Assembly (NCBI RefSeq): GCF_031755915.1
Contig: NC_083389.1
Span: forward strand, 28,465,501-28,529,500
DNA from: Ziziphus jujuba
Taxonomy: Eukaryota > Streptophyta > Magnoliopsida > Rosales > Rhamnaceae
Length of the DNA: 64,000 nt
Direction: 5' to 3'
Shown here: piece by piece, positions 23,521 to 34,799 of the stretch
Position numbering within the stretch: the first letter of the stretch is position 1
How the letters are laid out: each line of letters begins with the position of its first letter
Made by a program: the position numbers and the translations under genes
Notes under the pieces: model-generated
Told to the model about the DNA's origin: nothing
What the model saw: the letters and a program-made list of their open reading frames with translations, nothing else
Databases searched by the model: none

Positions 23521-24537
23521 TGATGAGAATCCACCTATGCCCGTACAACCAGCTACCCGTTTGAGTACTGATCCTGTACAATTGAAAAATGGGCAACCAC
23601 GAGGGCACAAGCTAAGCAATTCAAGGACAACCTAATTAGCATCAAATTTCAAAAGGGCATCACAATACCCGAAGAGCAAAAGCCCATTTTATGTATCCAA
23701 GTGGTGAATGCTGAGATGGACTCGGGTAGCTATTTTGGTGCGTCTTTGGACTCCCGGTAGCAAGGAATGGATTCAACACTTTATGAAATCAATTGATATT
23801 ACTGAGAGGCCATGAAATCAGGTCAAGGAAGAGGCATAGCTGTTCATTAACATGTTGTCGCACAAGACTTCATTTTGGTCGAAAATGTCCAATTTGGCGT
23901 TGGCTTTGACTTCTTCTGTTGATCAAGCAGGTTTGACTTATTCTAATCAAGGGGCAATGTATGGGAATCAATATTAATCCTATTTGGCATCCTACATGTC
24001 ATATGGGAGCTGATTTGGAGTCTAAACTAGCTAACGATTGGACAAAGACAGCTTAGTTATCAATATAGTCAACTAGGAAACTATCTTTTAATTTGATTTT
24101 TATTTATTTATTTGCTGCACAAATTAGTTTAGAAAAGTTAGAATTTTATTATTTTGTTGTAAATTAATTAATTCCTATTTCAAGATTAAGGAATTAATTA
24201 ATACAATCAGATCATGAAAGAGTGTGAAATTAGGCAATTTTCTAACTTGATTCTATGTTGGCTGAAATTTCCTAATCCTTTAGTGTTTTTATTTTGTTCA
24301 TTAAAAGCCTATTTAAGGGCTTATTTTCAATGAAAATTCAGCATACCATACATAATATATAGAAATTTATTTGTTAAATTGAATTCTCTTTATTCTCTTT
24401 GAACACCTAAAATACTTAATAGAAATTGAGTGTTTTAGTTTGACTTATCAATAGGATATCCATAACCTATTGCGGCATCTTCATCATACCAAGATTTCTA
24501 ATCACAAGCTGATGGGGGGTTGAGATGACTATTATAA
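23521..24537 (+). mobile_element. 5' LTR of RT-less Ty3/gypsy element F
   Basis: The LTR begins TGATGAGAATCCACC right after copia RT sequence. It matches the LTR of element A in inverse orientation, including the coding tail (PVQPATRLSTDPVQLKNG at 23,550-23,605), the AT-rich middle and the block around CCTATTGATAAGTC (24,443-24,456, opposite strand). Compared with 6051-6200, roughly the last 60 bases of the LTR and most of the primer-binding site are deleted at about 24,537. Confidence 0.75.
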
Positions 24538-25205
24538 TCTGAACCAAAAGTAGAGAATATAATTAAAAAAAAAAATTAAAAAAGGCCAGTTTGTTGAAAA
24601 GTTGGAGTTTCAATTTGTTTGAGTTGGAAAAATTGAAATTGCGATATCTGGAGTTGTTGGAATTATATATTGTTGCTGGTTATTTGAATTTCGAGTGCTA
24701 AAATTAATTAGATTAAAATTGGTTAAAGGATTTGATACAAAGACTTCAATTACAAGAATAGCAACCAACAGCTATTCCTTATTTTTGTTCGAATTGTTTC
24801 TTGTTCAATGTTTGAATCTCTTTTTTAAGTTTTATCCTTGAATTTTGGTTTATTAATATTCTGGTCTGTTCTTGATAAATTCGACATTGCTTTGTTGATC
24901 TTTCTTTCTTTTTGTTTAGAAAAGCCGAGAATTAGGTCTTACAAATTCACTCGGTGCTTGTTTGTTTTTGTTGCCGTTTTATTGATAAGTTTAATTAGGA
25001 CATACTTATGATCTAGCTGCTGTTTTAAGTATGTTTTAAAAGAACTTTGAGATATTCTTGAAAGTGAAAAAAGGCAAGAGTGTGTGAGCTTAAAAGAGGG
25101 TCAAGAAGCTGAAACTAATGTGCATACACAAGTGTCAAGACCTTGTTTGAGTGAAACACGTGAGGGAATGAATTTGGAGAGGATTTTTGTATTATTTTCA
25201 CTAAC
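24538..25205 (+). mobile_element. Leader of element F
   Basis: This non-coding leader of 0.67 kb corresponds to that of element A but is shorter. The primer-binding site is lost in the deletion at its start (only CTGAACC remains of CAGAACC). No gene was recognised. Confidence 0.6.
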
Positions 25206-26172
25206 ATGGCAGATTCAATGATGAGGAGAGGAGATGGATCTTCAAGTAATTTAGAAGAGGAATCCATGGGGTTCAAGGGTGAATCTCAAGCAACGGGTAG
25301 TAGAGGTGAACCTACCAACATGATGATGATCTTGGAACAAATCCAAAGGATAAATGCTCTCTTTAATCATCTAGATCAAAGATTGGACAGAGTTGAAAAT
25401 TCTCAAGGTGGGCTGAATCCGAGGATGGATTTACATAGAGGCCGTGGTCGAGGTCGAGGAGATCGTGGAAGACCTAGGGAAGAATTCGGGGATGGCACTT
25501 TTGGAGATAACCTTGAGGAGGAGTTTGATGATATTTATGCACTCCAAGGGAGGCCAAACCATGGGAGACAAATTAGAGAAGAAGATGATGACCTTGAAAA
25601 CATTAAGGTCAACATACCACTATTTGTGGGAAAAAGTGATCCAGAAGCTTACTTAGAATGGGAAGAACGAATGGAGATCATATTCGATTGTCAAAACTAT
25701 TCAGAGGCTAAGAAGGTTAAATTGGCTACTTTGGAGTTCGGACATTATGCACTCCAATGGTGGACAAATGAGCAAAGTACTTGAAGGAGAGTTGGTGATG
25801 AATTAATTATTACTTGGTGACAAATGAAGGGAGCCATGAGGAAGAGATTTGTACCGACTCACTATCATAGGTTGCTGGATCAAAGATGCCAACCATTTAA
25901 CTCAAGGAAGTAGGACCGTGGAGGACTACGACGAGTAGATGGATATGCTCATTATGAGATTGAGCATGAATGAAGATCGAGAGGCAACCATGGCACAGTT
26001 TTTAGGTGGCTTGAACAATGAGATAGCCAACCAAGTGGAGCTTCAACAATATGTAGAATTGGAGGAGATGCTTCATGTGGCCATCAAGACTGAAAATCAA
26101 TTCAAGAGGAAGGGTACAAGCTCATGGTTTGGAGAAGTTTCAAACAGCGAGAGGTCAAATCCAAGTGATTAG
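25206..26172 (+). pseudogene. Ty3/gypsy Gag, element F
   Basis: The 192-aa frame from the ATG at 25,206 (MADSMMRRGDGSSSNLEEES) contains an RGRGRGDRGRPREE basic stretch, then KSDPEAYLEWEERMEIIFDC and GHYALQWWTNEQ. A stop at 25,782 and further stops break it. It continues at 25,939-26,172 with RLSMNEDREATMAQFLGG and EMLHVAIKTENQFKRK. Compared with element A it keeps the FVPTHYHR segment, lost in A, so the two copies have decayed independently. Confidence 0.85.
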
Positions 26173-26299
26173 AGAAGCAATCCCACATATGTCAACAAGC
26201 CAAAATCGAAACATGGGGATGAAAGCACCAATCGGCCAAAGAGGGAAGCCAAGATCGAATCTGTCCAAGCATCAAGGTATAAAGGTAAATCTAATCCTA

Positions 26300-26865
26300 A
26301 ACCTTCGAGAACTCATGACATTGTTTGCTTTAAGTGCCAGGGACGAGGACACACTACCAACCAATGCCCGAATGGGAGAATCATGGTGCTGAAAGGTAAT
26401 AGAGACTTGGAGTCCGAGAGTGAGGAATTCGAGGAAGAGGCCGAATTTGTTGATGAAGAAATCAGAGATGAAGAACGTGAGGAATCCAAGACACTCAAAG
26501 CTTTAAGGATTGAATTGAGCTTAATGGCAATGAGGGTCCTAAACGTGTGCAAAGATGAGTATCAAATCTAAAGAGAGAACATCTTCCACACCCGATGTGA
26601 AATTCAAAGTAACATTTATTGTATGACAGTTGATAGCGGGAGTTATGCTAATGTAATTAGTAATGTGGTAGTTAAGAAATTAGGATTAAAAACCATTAAA
26701 CATCCCAAACCATATAGATTACAATGGCTTAACGATAGTGGTGAGATGAAAGTAAAAAAACAAGCCAAAGTAAAATTCAGTATTGATAAATATGTGGATG
26801 TTGATTGTTCCTATGCATGCTGGTCATATTTTATTGGGGAGGCCATGACAATTTGATAAGGATGC
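26300..26865 (+). pseudogene. Zinc knuckle and aspartic protease, element F
   Basis: A zinc-knuckle remnant (CFKCQGRGHTTNQCP) is readable across a frameshift at about 26,328-26,372. An acidic stretch (26,390-26,560) follows. The protease frame 26,623-26,856 reads VDSGSYANVISNVVVKKLGL and PYRLQWLNDSGEMKVKKQ. The LGRPW motif found in element A is destroyed by a deletion near 26,840. The order is the same as in element A. Confidence 0.8.
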
Positions 26866-27255
26866 CATATATTGTGGAAGAGGGAATTCCATTGTTTTTA
26901 AATTTAAAGAAAAAAAGGTTAAGCTAGGTCATTAACTTCAAGGTAGAAACCAACTTCAAATGTAGTGAAGGAGGGAGGCCAAAAAGCTAAAAGAGAGGGC
27001 ATACAAAGCCAATCCACGGCTTCACCAATTGAGAAAGCAGGTAAAGCCGATCCACTCATCCAAGGTAAGTCTTCTAAACTCAATGGTGAGGGAAAAAAGA
27101 ATGAAAAAGCCGAGAGGGAGGAAAATTAAGTAAAAGCCGAGAGCATGAGAGAGAAAGAGAAAGGAAAGAAAAGAAAAAGAATTTTTTTTTTAGCTTAGGT
27201 GAGGTTAAAAAGGCATTTTTAAATGAGAAACCTATGCTGATCATATTATATAAAG
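26866..27255 (+). pseudogene. Linker of element F leading to the deletion point
   Basis: This degraded linker is rich in Lys and Glu codons. It matches 1035-1390 in inverse orientation, including KEKKVKL-like and REAKKLK-like pieces. It ends with [11 protein letters not shown] at about 27,236-27,268, which in complete elements precedes RT. Confidence 0.6.
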
Positions 27256-27939
27256 ATGCTTATTTGAAGATGCTTAAGTTGTATGGAACTTTATTTACAT
27301 TCTTAAGAGCTTTAATTGGTGAAAATTTGAGAATTTGGAAAGATTGTTTGCTACATATTGAATTTGCTTATAATAGAATCATATATTCTACTACTAAATA
27401 TTCACCATTTGAAATTGTTTATGTTTTAATTCTTTAACTCCATTATATTTAACACATTTGCCTTTAAATGAATGTGCTAATCTAGATAGAAAACAAAAAG
27501 CTGATTTTGTTAAGTAGATTCATGAGAAGAAAAAAGCAAACTTTGAGAGGAGGACAAAGCAATATGCCAAGAATGCTAACAAGGTCGAATAAAGGTTATA
27601 TTTAAACCTGGAGATTGGGTTTGGATGTACTTAAGAAAGGAGAGGTTTCTCGAACAACGGAAGTCAAAGTTTATGCCGTGTGGGGATAAACCTTTTCAAG
27701 TTTTGGAGAGGATTAACAAGAATGCTTACGAGCATGACTTACCAGGTGAGTATAATGTTAGTGGTACATTAAATGTTGCTGGCTTGTCTAGTTTTGCTGC
27801 AGGTGATGATTTTGATTTGAGGGCAAATCCTTTTCAAGAGGAGGAGAATGATGAGAATTCACCTGTACCCGTACAACCGACTACCTGTTGGAGCACTAAT
27901 CCTGTACAATTGAAGACCGGGCTAATCACGAAAGCATAA
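27256..27939 (+). pseudogene. Integrase tail of element F
   Basis: Directly after YKDAYLK the frame continues with [20 protein letters not shown], then [20 protein letters not shown], the end of an integrase core. RT, RNase H and the integrase catalytic part are absent, exactly as in element A. The frame 27,625-27,939 then gives RKSKFMPCGDKPFQVLERI, GDDFDLRANPFQEEENDENS and PVQLKTGLITKA, crossing the polypurine tract into the LTR. Confidence 0.8.
27836..27848 (+). promoter_or_regulatory. Polypurine tract of element F, inside the coding frame
   Basis: AAGAGGAGGAGAA lies directly before TGATGAGAATTC, the LTR start. It also encodes part of FQEEENDE, so tract and coding sequence overlap. Confidence 0.8.
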
Positions 27940-28013
27940 GCTAAGAGATTCAAAGACAATCTGATTAGCTTCATTCAAGGTGTTATCAAATCTCAAAAAG
28001 GTATGACAATATT
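27849..28013 (+). mobile_element. Truncated 3' LTR of element F
   Basis: Only the first 165 bases or so of the LTR are present; they align with 23,521-23,690. The match stops near 28,013, where sequence of copia element E or a junction filler begins. The 3' end was therefore lost after insertion, together with part of element E. Confidence 0.65.
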
Positions 28014-28079
28014 AATTGCTGTGTCTAATTAATGTTATTAATCCTATTTTCTAAACTAGTTTTTAACATGTAAGTTAAA

Positions 28080-28579
28080 AATTCTGAACAAAAAAAAAAA
28101 AAAAAATTTTCTTTCTTTTGCTATGTCTTGGCTCACTGTTCATTTCCTCTTGATTTTTGTTCTCATCATAATTTTTTTTTGAAGAACTTGGATCACATGC
28201 CACTTTACAAGGAAATACATCTTTATAAAAATATGCATTTCTAGATTAAATAATTATATTAATATGCACGTTAGAAATTTAAGACTTATGCATAAACAAC
28301 TTGTTATTACATATCCAGTAAATATATAATCAACAATTTTAGGTCCTATCTTAATTTTCTTAAGATCAGGGATTATTATCTTACCAAGACACGTCACACT
28401 TTCAAGTATTTATAGGTAGGCTTTCTACCTTTCCACAATTCATAAGGCATCATATTAGTTTCCTATGAGGTATTTCATTATGAAGCAAATTTGCAAAAAG
28501 TAATGCTTCCCCTCATATATTTTGAGGTAAACCAAAACTTATCAACATAGCATTCATTATCTCTTTCAAAGTTTTGTTT
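28080..28579 (-). pseudogene. Copia element E, integrase C-terminal part
   Basis: On the minus strand from 28,579: TLKEIMNAMLISFGLPQNIW in a shifting frame, then ANLLHNEIPH, and further down IYWICNNKLFMHKS and NQEEMNSEPRHSKRKK (about 28,180-28,130), which belongs to the linker before RT. This continues the integrase at 33,817-34,300, from which it is separated by a CACTA element inserted between 28,579 and 33,814. Confidence 0.75.
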
Positions 28580-28972
28580 CACTACAAGAAATTCACCTTT
28601 TACTGACAAACTAATATTGCTGGAAAAAACACAAAATTCATCAGTAAATGTTTTACTGACAAAAATAAATCCGTTGGCCATTTTGTCGCCAATGCTTCCT
28701 CCACACTTGTGTTTATCGAGAAATTTTTTATTTTTGCCGGCTAAAACTTTGGCCAACGAAAATTTAATTTCCTCGCCAAAAACTATTTCCATCGAATTGA
28801 AAATTGTCAGTAGAAGGTTTTGGCCACAAGATATACCATATGGAAAACCATTTTGATATTGGTGAAAATATAACTAGCAACGAAATCATTTTGTCGGCAA
28901 TAACTAATTTGCCATCAAAGTAATTTTCGTTGGCAAATGTAATTTTCACGACGAATTGTTTTAGTCGGCAAT

Positions 28973-29151
28973 TGTAACATCCCACATCGGTTGGAAAGGG
29001 GAACGAAGCATGCCATATAAGTGGGTGTGGATACCTTTCCCTTGCGAGGCCTTTTCCTGTGATCCACCGTTGTACTGGGGTTGGGAAGAGCAAAATCGTG
29101 CGGGTCCGGCCCAAAGCGGATAATATCGCATGCGGGTGGTCTGGGCCGTCA
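28973..29151 (+). mobile_element. Short LTR-like insert in the CACTA element
   Basis: This 179-bp GC-richer piece begins TGTAACATCCCACATCGG and ends GGGCCGTCA, with a CATATAAGTGGG promoter-like stretch. It interrupts the subterminal motif region. I recall similar sequence as a common short LTR in dicot genomes, but that is memory and not a search. No clear target duplication was found. Confidence 0.45.
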
Positions 29152-29259
29152 AAAGTTGTTTTAGCGACGAAACTAGCTTGGTTGGCAATGTCTTTTAGGG
29201 ATGAAATTTTGCCGGTAATACCTTTTTTACAGACAAAATGCTTTTGTCGGCTTTCCGAA

Positions 29260-30095
29260 ATTTTTTTTTGTGAATTTTATGTTTAATTTTTTTTAGTTGG
29301 GTTTACTAACACAAATATTACAAAAAATATTCATATTGTATAAAAATAATTAAACAACAGAGAGTTCTCACCATTAATAGTAAACATGAACATATATGTT
29401 ACTAAAATTTATAAATCTACTACAATAAAATATACTAACATATATGAACATAAACAAAACATATATGAACATATAAATCTACCAAAAAAAAAAATGTCAA
29501 CAAGCAGCTGGTGGAGGAGGTGGAGGTTCTTGGAGGAAAATGAAACCTGCTAAACAAATTAAAGAGCTTTAAGTGTCAACTAATCAAGCAGCACTACGCT
29601 TCACAAATTAAGCAGCACTAGTTTTCTCTTTGTCTTCAACACACCACAAAATACAACAGAGAACAGAGTAGAGAATGAGTCAAATTCAGTGGCTATGTAG
29701 GTCTCCAACATTTGGTAACATAAGTCCTTAAAACAATGATCTGCCTGCCATATGGCGCTTCAGGATAGAAGCATTAAGAAAGAGGAGAGCAGACAACCTG
29801 ATGTTCAAATAAAAGAAAAGTAGAAATGGGGTAATATGATTATTATGGTATAGTTAAAATGGTAAAGTTTTGGCAATCATGGACCTTATCCACATTCTCA
29901 CCAAAATCATGGTTACCATGTGGTATGCCACCATAAGATCAACGTTTTTATGTACACATGATAATAGTTTCACAAACCTTAAAAAATATTTGTTGAGAAG
30001 CTTAAAAAAACACACCAACAACAGGTCATTATGATTCATCACGGAAAATTGGCTCCTCTGTCACACAGACAACAAAAACAAAGTGCACCAAAAAG
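29260..30095. other. Interior of the non-autonomous CACTA, left of the MITE
   Basis: No gene was recognised. A short stretch at 29,494-29,550 is rich in GGTGGAGG and could be a captured host fragment, but no reading frame supports that. Confidence 0.4.
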
Positions 30096-30625
30096 TAGGG
30101 CTGGGCAAAACCCGACTCGGACCGACCAAACCGCCCGAACCGAACTATTTGGGTCGGGTTGGGTTGGTTTTTAACTGTTAAGCGGGTCGGTTCGGTTACA
30201 TATGGATTGAACCCGTGGTTTTCGGTTCGGGTTACGGGTGGGTAAAAAATTTACCCAACCCAAACCGAACCGACCCATATCTCAAAATAGTAAAAATAAA
30301 AAAATTTGGGCCGAAATCCATCATGAGGTCCAAACTGGCCCAAATCAAAAATAAAAAAAATTTGGCTGAAAGTGAAGCTCATCATAAGGCCCAAACCGGC
30401 CTAAACCAAAAATAAAAATATTTGGGCCGAAGCCCATCAGAAAGCCCAACCCGGCCCAACCCGTGAACCCAACCCAAACCGAAAAATATTCATTCGGTTC
30501 GGTTCGGTTTGGGTTGAATGTAACGGTCAGTTCGGTTCGGTTTTGTACCCAACCCAAACCGAACCGGTCGGTTTGGTTTAAAAAAGTTCACAAAACCGAA
30601 CCGAACCGAACCGAGCCCACCCCTA
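30096..30625. mobile_element. hAT-type MITE (530 bp)
   Basis: The element starts TAGGGCTGGGC and ends with the inverse GCCCACCCCTA (one mismatch). It is flanked on both sides by the 8-bp duplication CCAAAAAG (30,088-30,095 and 30,626-30,633), which is the hAT signature. Inside are many CCGAACCGAACC and GGTTCGGTTTGG repeats in opposite orientations, so the strand could fold back. It has no transposase. It lies in the CACTA element, which lies in copia element E. Confidence 0.85.
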
Positions 30626-30633
30626 CCAAAAAG

Positions 30634-32570
30634 GGAAGAAAGAGATCAAAATAAATAAATAAACAAAAGCTTCAGTTAATATAAATCCCATGCGTATGCT
30701 ATGCCTAAGGACTAGCAGTGTCAGATGGCAGAATCCATTTTACTGATAACAAGTACATTTGCCAATAAGTATATATTTCTGTATATATACTTGATGCCAT
30801 ATTAGACTAAAGAAAATTTGTTGAGTTACATAGATTCTTGTGACACATTAATACTGACTAAAAAGCAGCTGACAAGGTTCATTAAGCCTATATACATAGG
30901 TTTTCTTAGAACACTTATTTAGCCTTGATTGAAACCCGAATTAACCTAAACTCCGTATCATACCATGGTACTTATCCATATTTAAACTATATTTTAGGCC
31001 TTAACTTCGTATTTGGTTAGACTAATGAAGTAAAGGACAGAATGATGGATCAAAGTAATCAGGAAAATGATATTACAAGGGATAAACAAAGGGACTTTCT
31101 CTTTTGGCTTTATCTCTGCAAGTTAACATATATATATATATATATATATTTATAACCACATATTGATCCATGCAAGACAAAGTCTTTCTTACATCCACTA
31201 AATTCCTCTGTTTCTATTCGATTGAATAGCTTTAATGTTGTTACTTTTTTTTTAAAAAAAAAGAAAAAAGAAAAAAGAAAAAAGAAAAATTTTGACCATG
31301 AAATTAACCATGTAATCTATATCTCTATTCTTCAGTAGTTAACAGATAAGAGCGATTCTTGACGTTTCTTGATCTGGCAAAATGTGGATTTGGATTTAAC
31401 TGTTTAAGTCAATTAAATAATGATTAGATGTATGTATATTAATGTGCTTTATTATTATGTACTTTTGTTATATGTCACTATATTTGACATTTTATTCTCC
31501 TAATGGATGGTGTTCATTTATTATGACATATACACGATTATCATCAGCTGAAAATACTGCTGTTGGACCATGCAAAATTTAATAGCTGATCAACAAGGTA
31601 GCATTTTTCTAATAGATAATATGGAATTATTATCACTTATACATAAAAACAAGTCAAGCAACTACAACTCACTCTCTCTAAACAAGAACATATGACACTA
31701 GCCAGCTACCAACAACAGCCACAACCCAGATACTACTTATGCATAAACTTCCACCGGAGCTTTAGACTTTATATATATATATATATATAGATATCAAGAG
31801 ACTAAAGCCCCAACTTATTCTAACACCACTAGATTATGCAGAAAGAAAATTAAAACCTTCCTTTGCCAACAATATCAACATCACATCTGTATACGGAGTT
31901 GGTTATACAGATATCAAAAATATGAAATGAGTAACCTGACTGAATTGAAGCTCCAACCTTCAATTACCAATCAAACGCTTTTCAGTGCCAAACCTCCTTT
32001 TGAACCAAATATATATTATGATAAACAAATTAAACAAATAAACAATAGAAATTCGCAGACCCAAGTATTATCTGCAAAAATTACGCAAACCCAGAAGAAA
32101 TCAAAAGCTAGCCATAAAATATTCAGCAAAAAGAAAGAAAGGCATCCAAAATTCCAAAAACTCAAAATTGGGTGGAAACATTTGAAAAAATAATGATGAA
32201 AATACAGAACAACACCAACCTGCAGAATGGCAACAACCAGATCGGCGACTAGAACAGCAACAACTAGCGACCAGCACCTGCAGGGAAAAAAAAAAAAAAA
32301 ACAAAAAAAAAAAGAAAATCAAAGAGAAATTCGAAGAGAAATTCAAAGAGAAATTCAGAGAGAAGAAAGAAAAAAATGGGCTTGCTTCAATAAAAAACCC
32401 ATTTTAACTTGCTTCAACCTTTGGAAATGCAAAAAGCTACTGTTTTGACTTGCTTGGACCCAATTTTTGAAGCAAGAAAATGGGTTCGTAGTGGAGGATT
32501 TTGACAGAAGAGACAAAAAAAAAAAAAAAAAAAAGTGAGGAGAAGGAGATGCAACGGATATAGAGAGAAA
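30634..32570. other. Interior of the non-autonomous CACTA, right of the MITE
   Basis: No gene was recognised. There are (TA)n runs at about 31,125-31,150 and 31,770-31,790 and A-rich runs at 31,250-31,290, 32,285-32,313 and 32,514-32,534. Open stretches here are low-complexity and have no recognisable domain. Confidence 0.5.
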
Positions 32571-33816
32571 AATAATGGACTCATTAATTGTTTTTGTTTT
32601 TAATTTTTCCATTTCAAGACTGGCAAGACCGTGTAGCGGGACATGGAAGGGCGAAAATGTTTTACTATTGCCGATGAATTTGTTAAAATTCTGGCCAAAA
32701 ATCCAAGTATTTACCGTCAATTTTATTAGCTTGTCGGCAATAATATTTTTACCGAGGAAACTATATTTCGTCGGCAAATGTTGAAAAGTATTTTTCCCTT
32801 GTCAGTTTTTAATAATTACATTCAAAATGAATAAAAAAGCAATATCTTTGCTAGTTTTATATAATTATAATACTAACTCCTAAGCGGCACATTTAATTTT
32901 TCTAACATAAATCATTTATATGTACATGTCATAAAAAATCCAAACCGAAAATAGAAAAAAGAAATATATGAAATTTTTTCCAAAAAACACATTTTTCCCA
33001 AATGTTTATTCCATTATCAATAAAAAAATAAAGTATCAAGAATGTAACAAATTATTTGTAAGTTAAGGTATAAACTAACTTATATGTATGCTCTTCAATT
33101 TAATTTATATATTGCAAATTCTAAAATACTACTACTACTAATAATATATATATTGATATATGTGTGTACATATATAGTTACATATAATTATAATATGAGC
33201 TAATAAACATTGCATTTTAATTTGTTTTTAGCATTAAAAATTTGCACATATATGTCACAAAAACATATGTAGATGGAAAAATTAAATATATGAGATTTTT
33301 CTCAAAGAATACATTTTTTGAAAGAAAAAATCTACAACTTTTGCCGACAAAACTGCTAAATTTCATTGGCAAAAATCACATTTGCCGAAGAAATTTTTAA
33401 ATTTGCTGGCAAAAGTTTATCCAATCACACAAGGTAATGGTAACATTTTGCCGGGAATATTCCAGATTTATTGCTAAAAGATATCACTTTTGTCAACTAT
33501 TTTCATTTTTTGTCGGTAAATGTTATATTTTTACAGACAATATTTTAACTTTTGCCAACGAATTTATATTTCCTTGGTAAATAGTGATTTTTGCCAACAA
33601 TACTTTAGAAGCATCGGTAAAAGTTAATCCAATGGCGGCATAATTTTTTATTAGTCTTTAAAATATAACAATTGTCGATGAATTTTGTTTTTCGTTGCCA
33701 AAAGTTTAATTTTTACCTAGAAATGTTTTTTTCGTCTGTAAATATGTTTTTTGCGACAATATTTATTTTTGTCGGTAAAAAATTCATCAGTAAAAGGCCA
33801 TTTTCTTGTAGTGTTT

Positions 33817-34300
33817 TTGCAAGATCATTATATTGTAGTGAATATGGAGTAGTGATTTGATGAATAATTCCAAGATCAAAGCAAAATCAAAAGGAGTATC
33901 ATATTCACCACCTCTATTGCTTCTTAACACCTTAATCTTTTTGCTAAGTTGATTTTCAACTTCATTTTTATAAAGTTTAAATATTTCCAAAGCTTCAACT
34001 TTGGATCTCAATAAGTACATATAACAATAACGTGTACAATCATCAATAAATATGATAAAATATTTTTTACCACCTTTTGTTTTACACAAATTTTAAATCA
34101 TATATATCACTATAAATTAAATTTAAAGATTGAGTATTTCTATCAATGGCATGAAAAGGTGTTTGTTAATTTAGATTCAACACAAGTTTCACATTTATAA
34201 TCTAAATCGATATCAAAATTTGGCATTAAATTTAAATTAATTAATCTCTTCATGGTAATATAACTAACATGTCCTAATCTACCATGCCAAATATTAGAAG
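33817..34300 (-). pseudogene. Copia element E, integrase core
   Basis: On the minus strand, a zinc-binding remnant (YKCETC near 34,200) is followed by GGKKYFIIFIDDCTRYCYMY and YKNEVENQLSKKIKVLRSNR (34,089-33,900). The first catalytic aspartate region is present. In the second motif, family RSDRGGEY reads RSNRGGEY, so the second catalytic aspartate is changed to asparagine. The frame ends at the CACTA insertion. Confidence 0.8.
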
Positions 34301-34301
34301 A

Positions 34302-34760
34302 TTAAATCAAATAAGCAAAAGAATTTGCATTATTATTATTAATAGTAGATATCATAGTCATTACATAAAGTTCAAAGAGCCTCTCACTGAAATAAATTTT
34401 ATCCATATACATACCCCCTTTAGAAAGTATAAATTGATTGGTCTCATAAGCCAACTTAAAACCATTTTTTCCTAAGTAATGATCTAAACATAAGATTATT
34501 GCAAAGGTGAAGAACATGCAGTATATTTATGAAGATAACTTTCCTTCTAGATATCATCTTAAGTATAACCTTTTCTTTCCTTCAACCTTAGAAGTAGAGT
34601 AATTCTCCATGAAAAGTTGTTCTTCGTCATGTTTTGGAATTTGATAAGTGGTGAAATATTCTTTTTAGAATATATACGCCAAGTAGTCCCTAGTGTCTAA
34701 CCACCATGATCTCGAACTCTCTACCAAGTTGGCTTTAGAAATAGCAGCATATAGATTCAT
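34302..34760 (-). pseudogene. Copia element E, protease
   Basis: Reading down from 34,760: WWLDTRDYLA, where the family has a WWLDTGA-like active site, so the active-site glycine seems changed; then EEQLFMENYSTSKVEGK and, in the frame 34,517-34,302, KNGFKLAYETNQFILSKGGM. The last part leads toward the integrase zinc-binding region. Frameshifts separate the pieces. The type resembles the Tork/Tnt1 side of copia, which is a recollection. Confidence 0.7.
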
Positions 34761-34799
34761 CTCATTGGCATCATTGGAAAGATTTTCAATTTTAGTCAC

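Larger units (their letters stand above)
28580..33813. mobile_element. Non-autonomous CACTA transposon (5,234 bp)
   Basis: The left end reads CACTACAAGAAATTCACC and the right end, inverted, CACTACAAGAAAATGGCC, followed on both sides by CTTTTACTGA: terminal inverted repeats of about 28 bp with CACTA termini. Both flanks carry TTT (28,577-28,579 and 33,814-33,816), a 3-bp target duplication. Subterminal regions hold many copies of TTTGTCGGCAAA-like motifs in both orientations (28,600-29,260 and 32,640-33,790). No tnp2 or other transposase sequence was seen inside, so it depends on another element for movement. It lies in the integrase of copia element E. Confidence 0.85.

Noticed and set aside
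28478..29114. Open stretches in the left end of the non-autonomous CACTA
   Set aside because: They cross the terminal repeat and subterminal motifs and mix copia, CACTA and LTR-like sequence. No family domain spans them.
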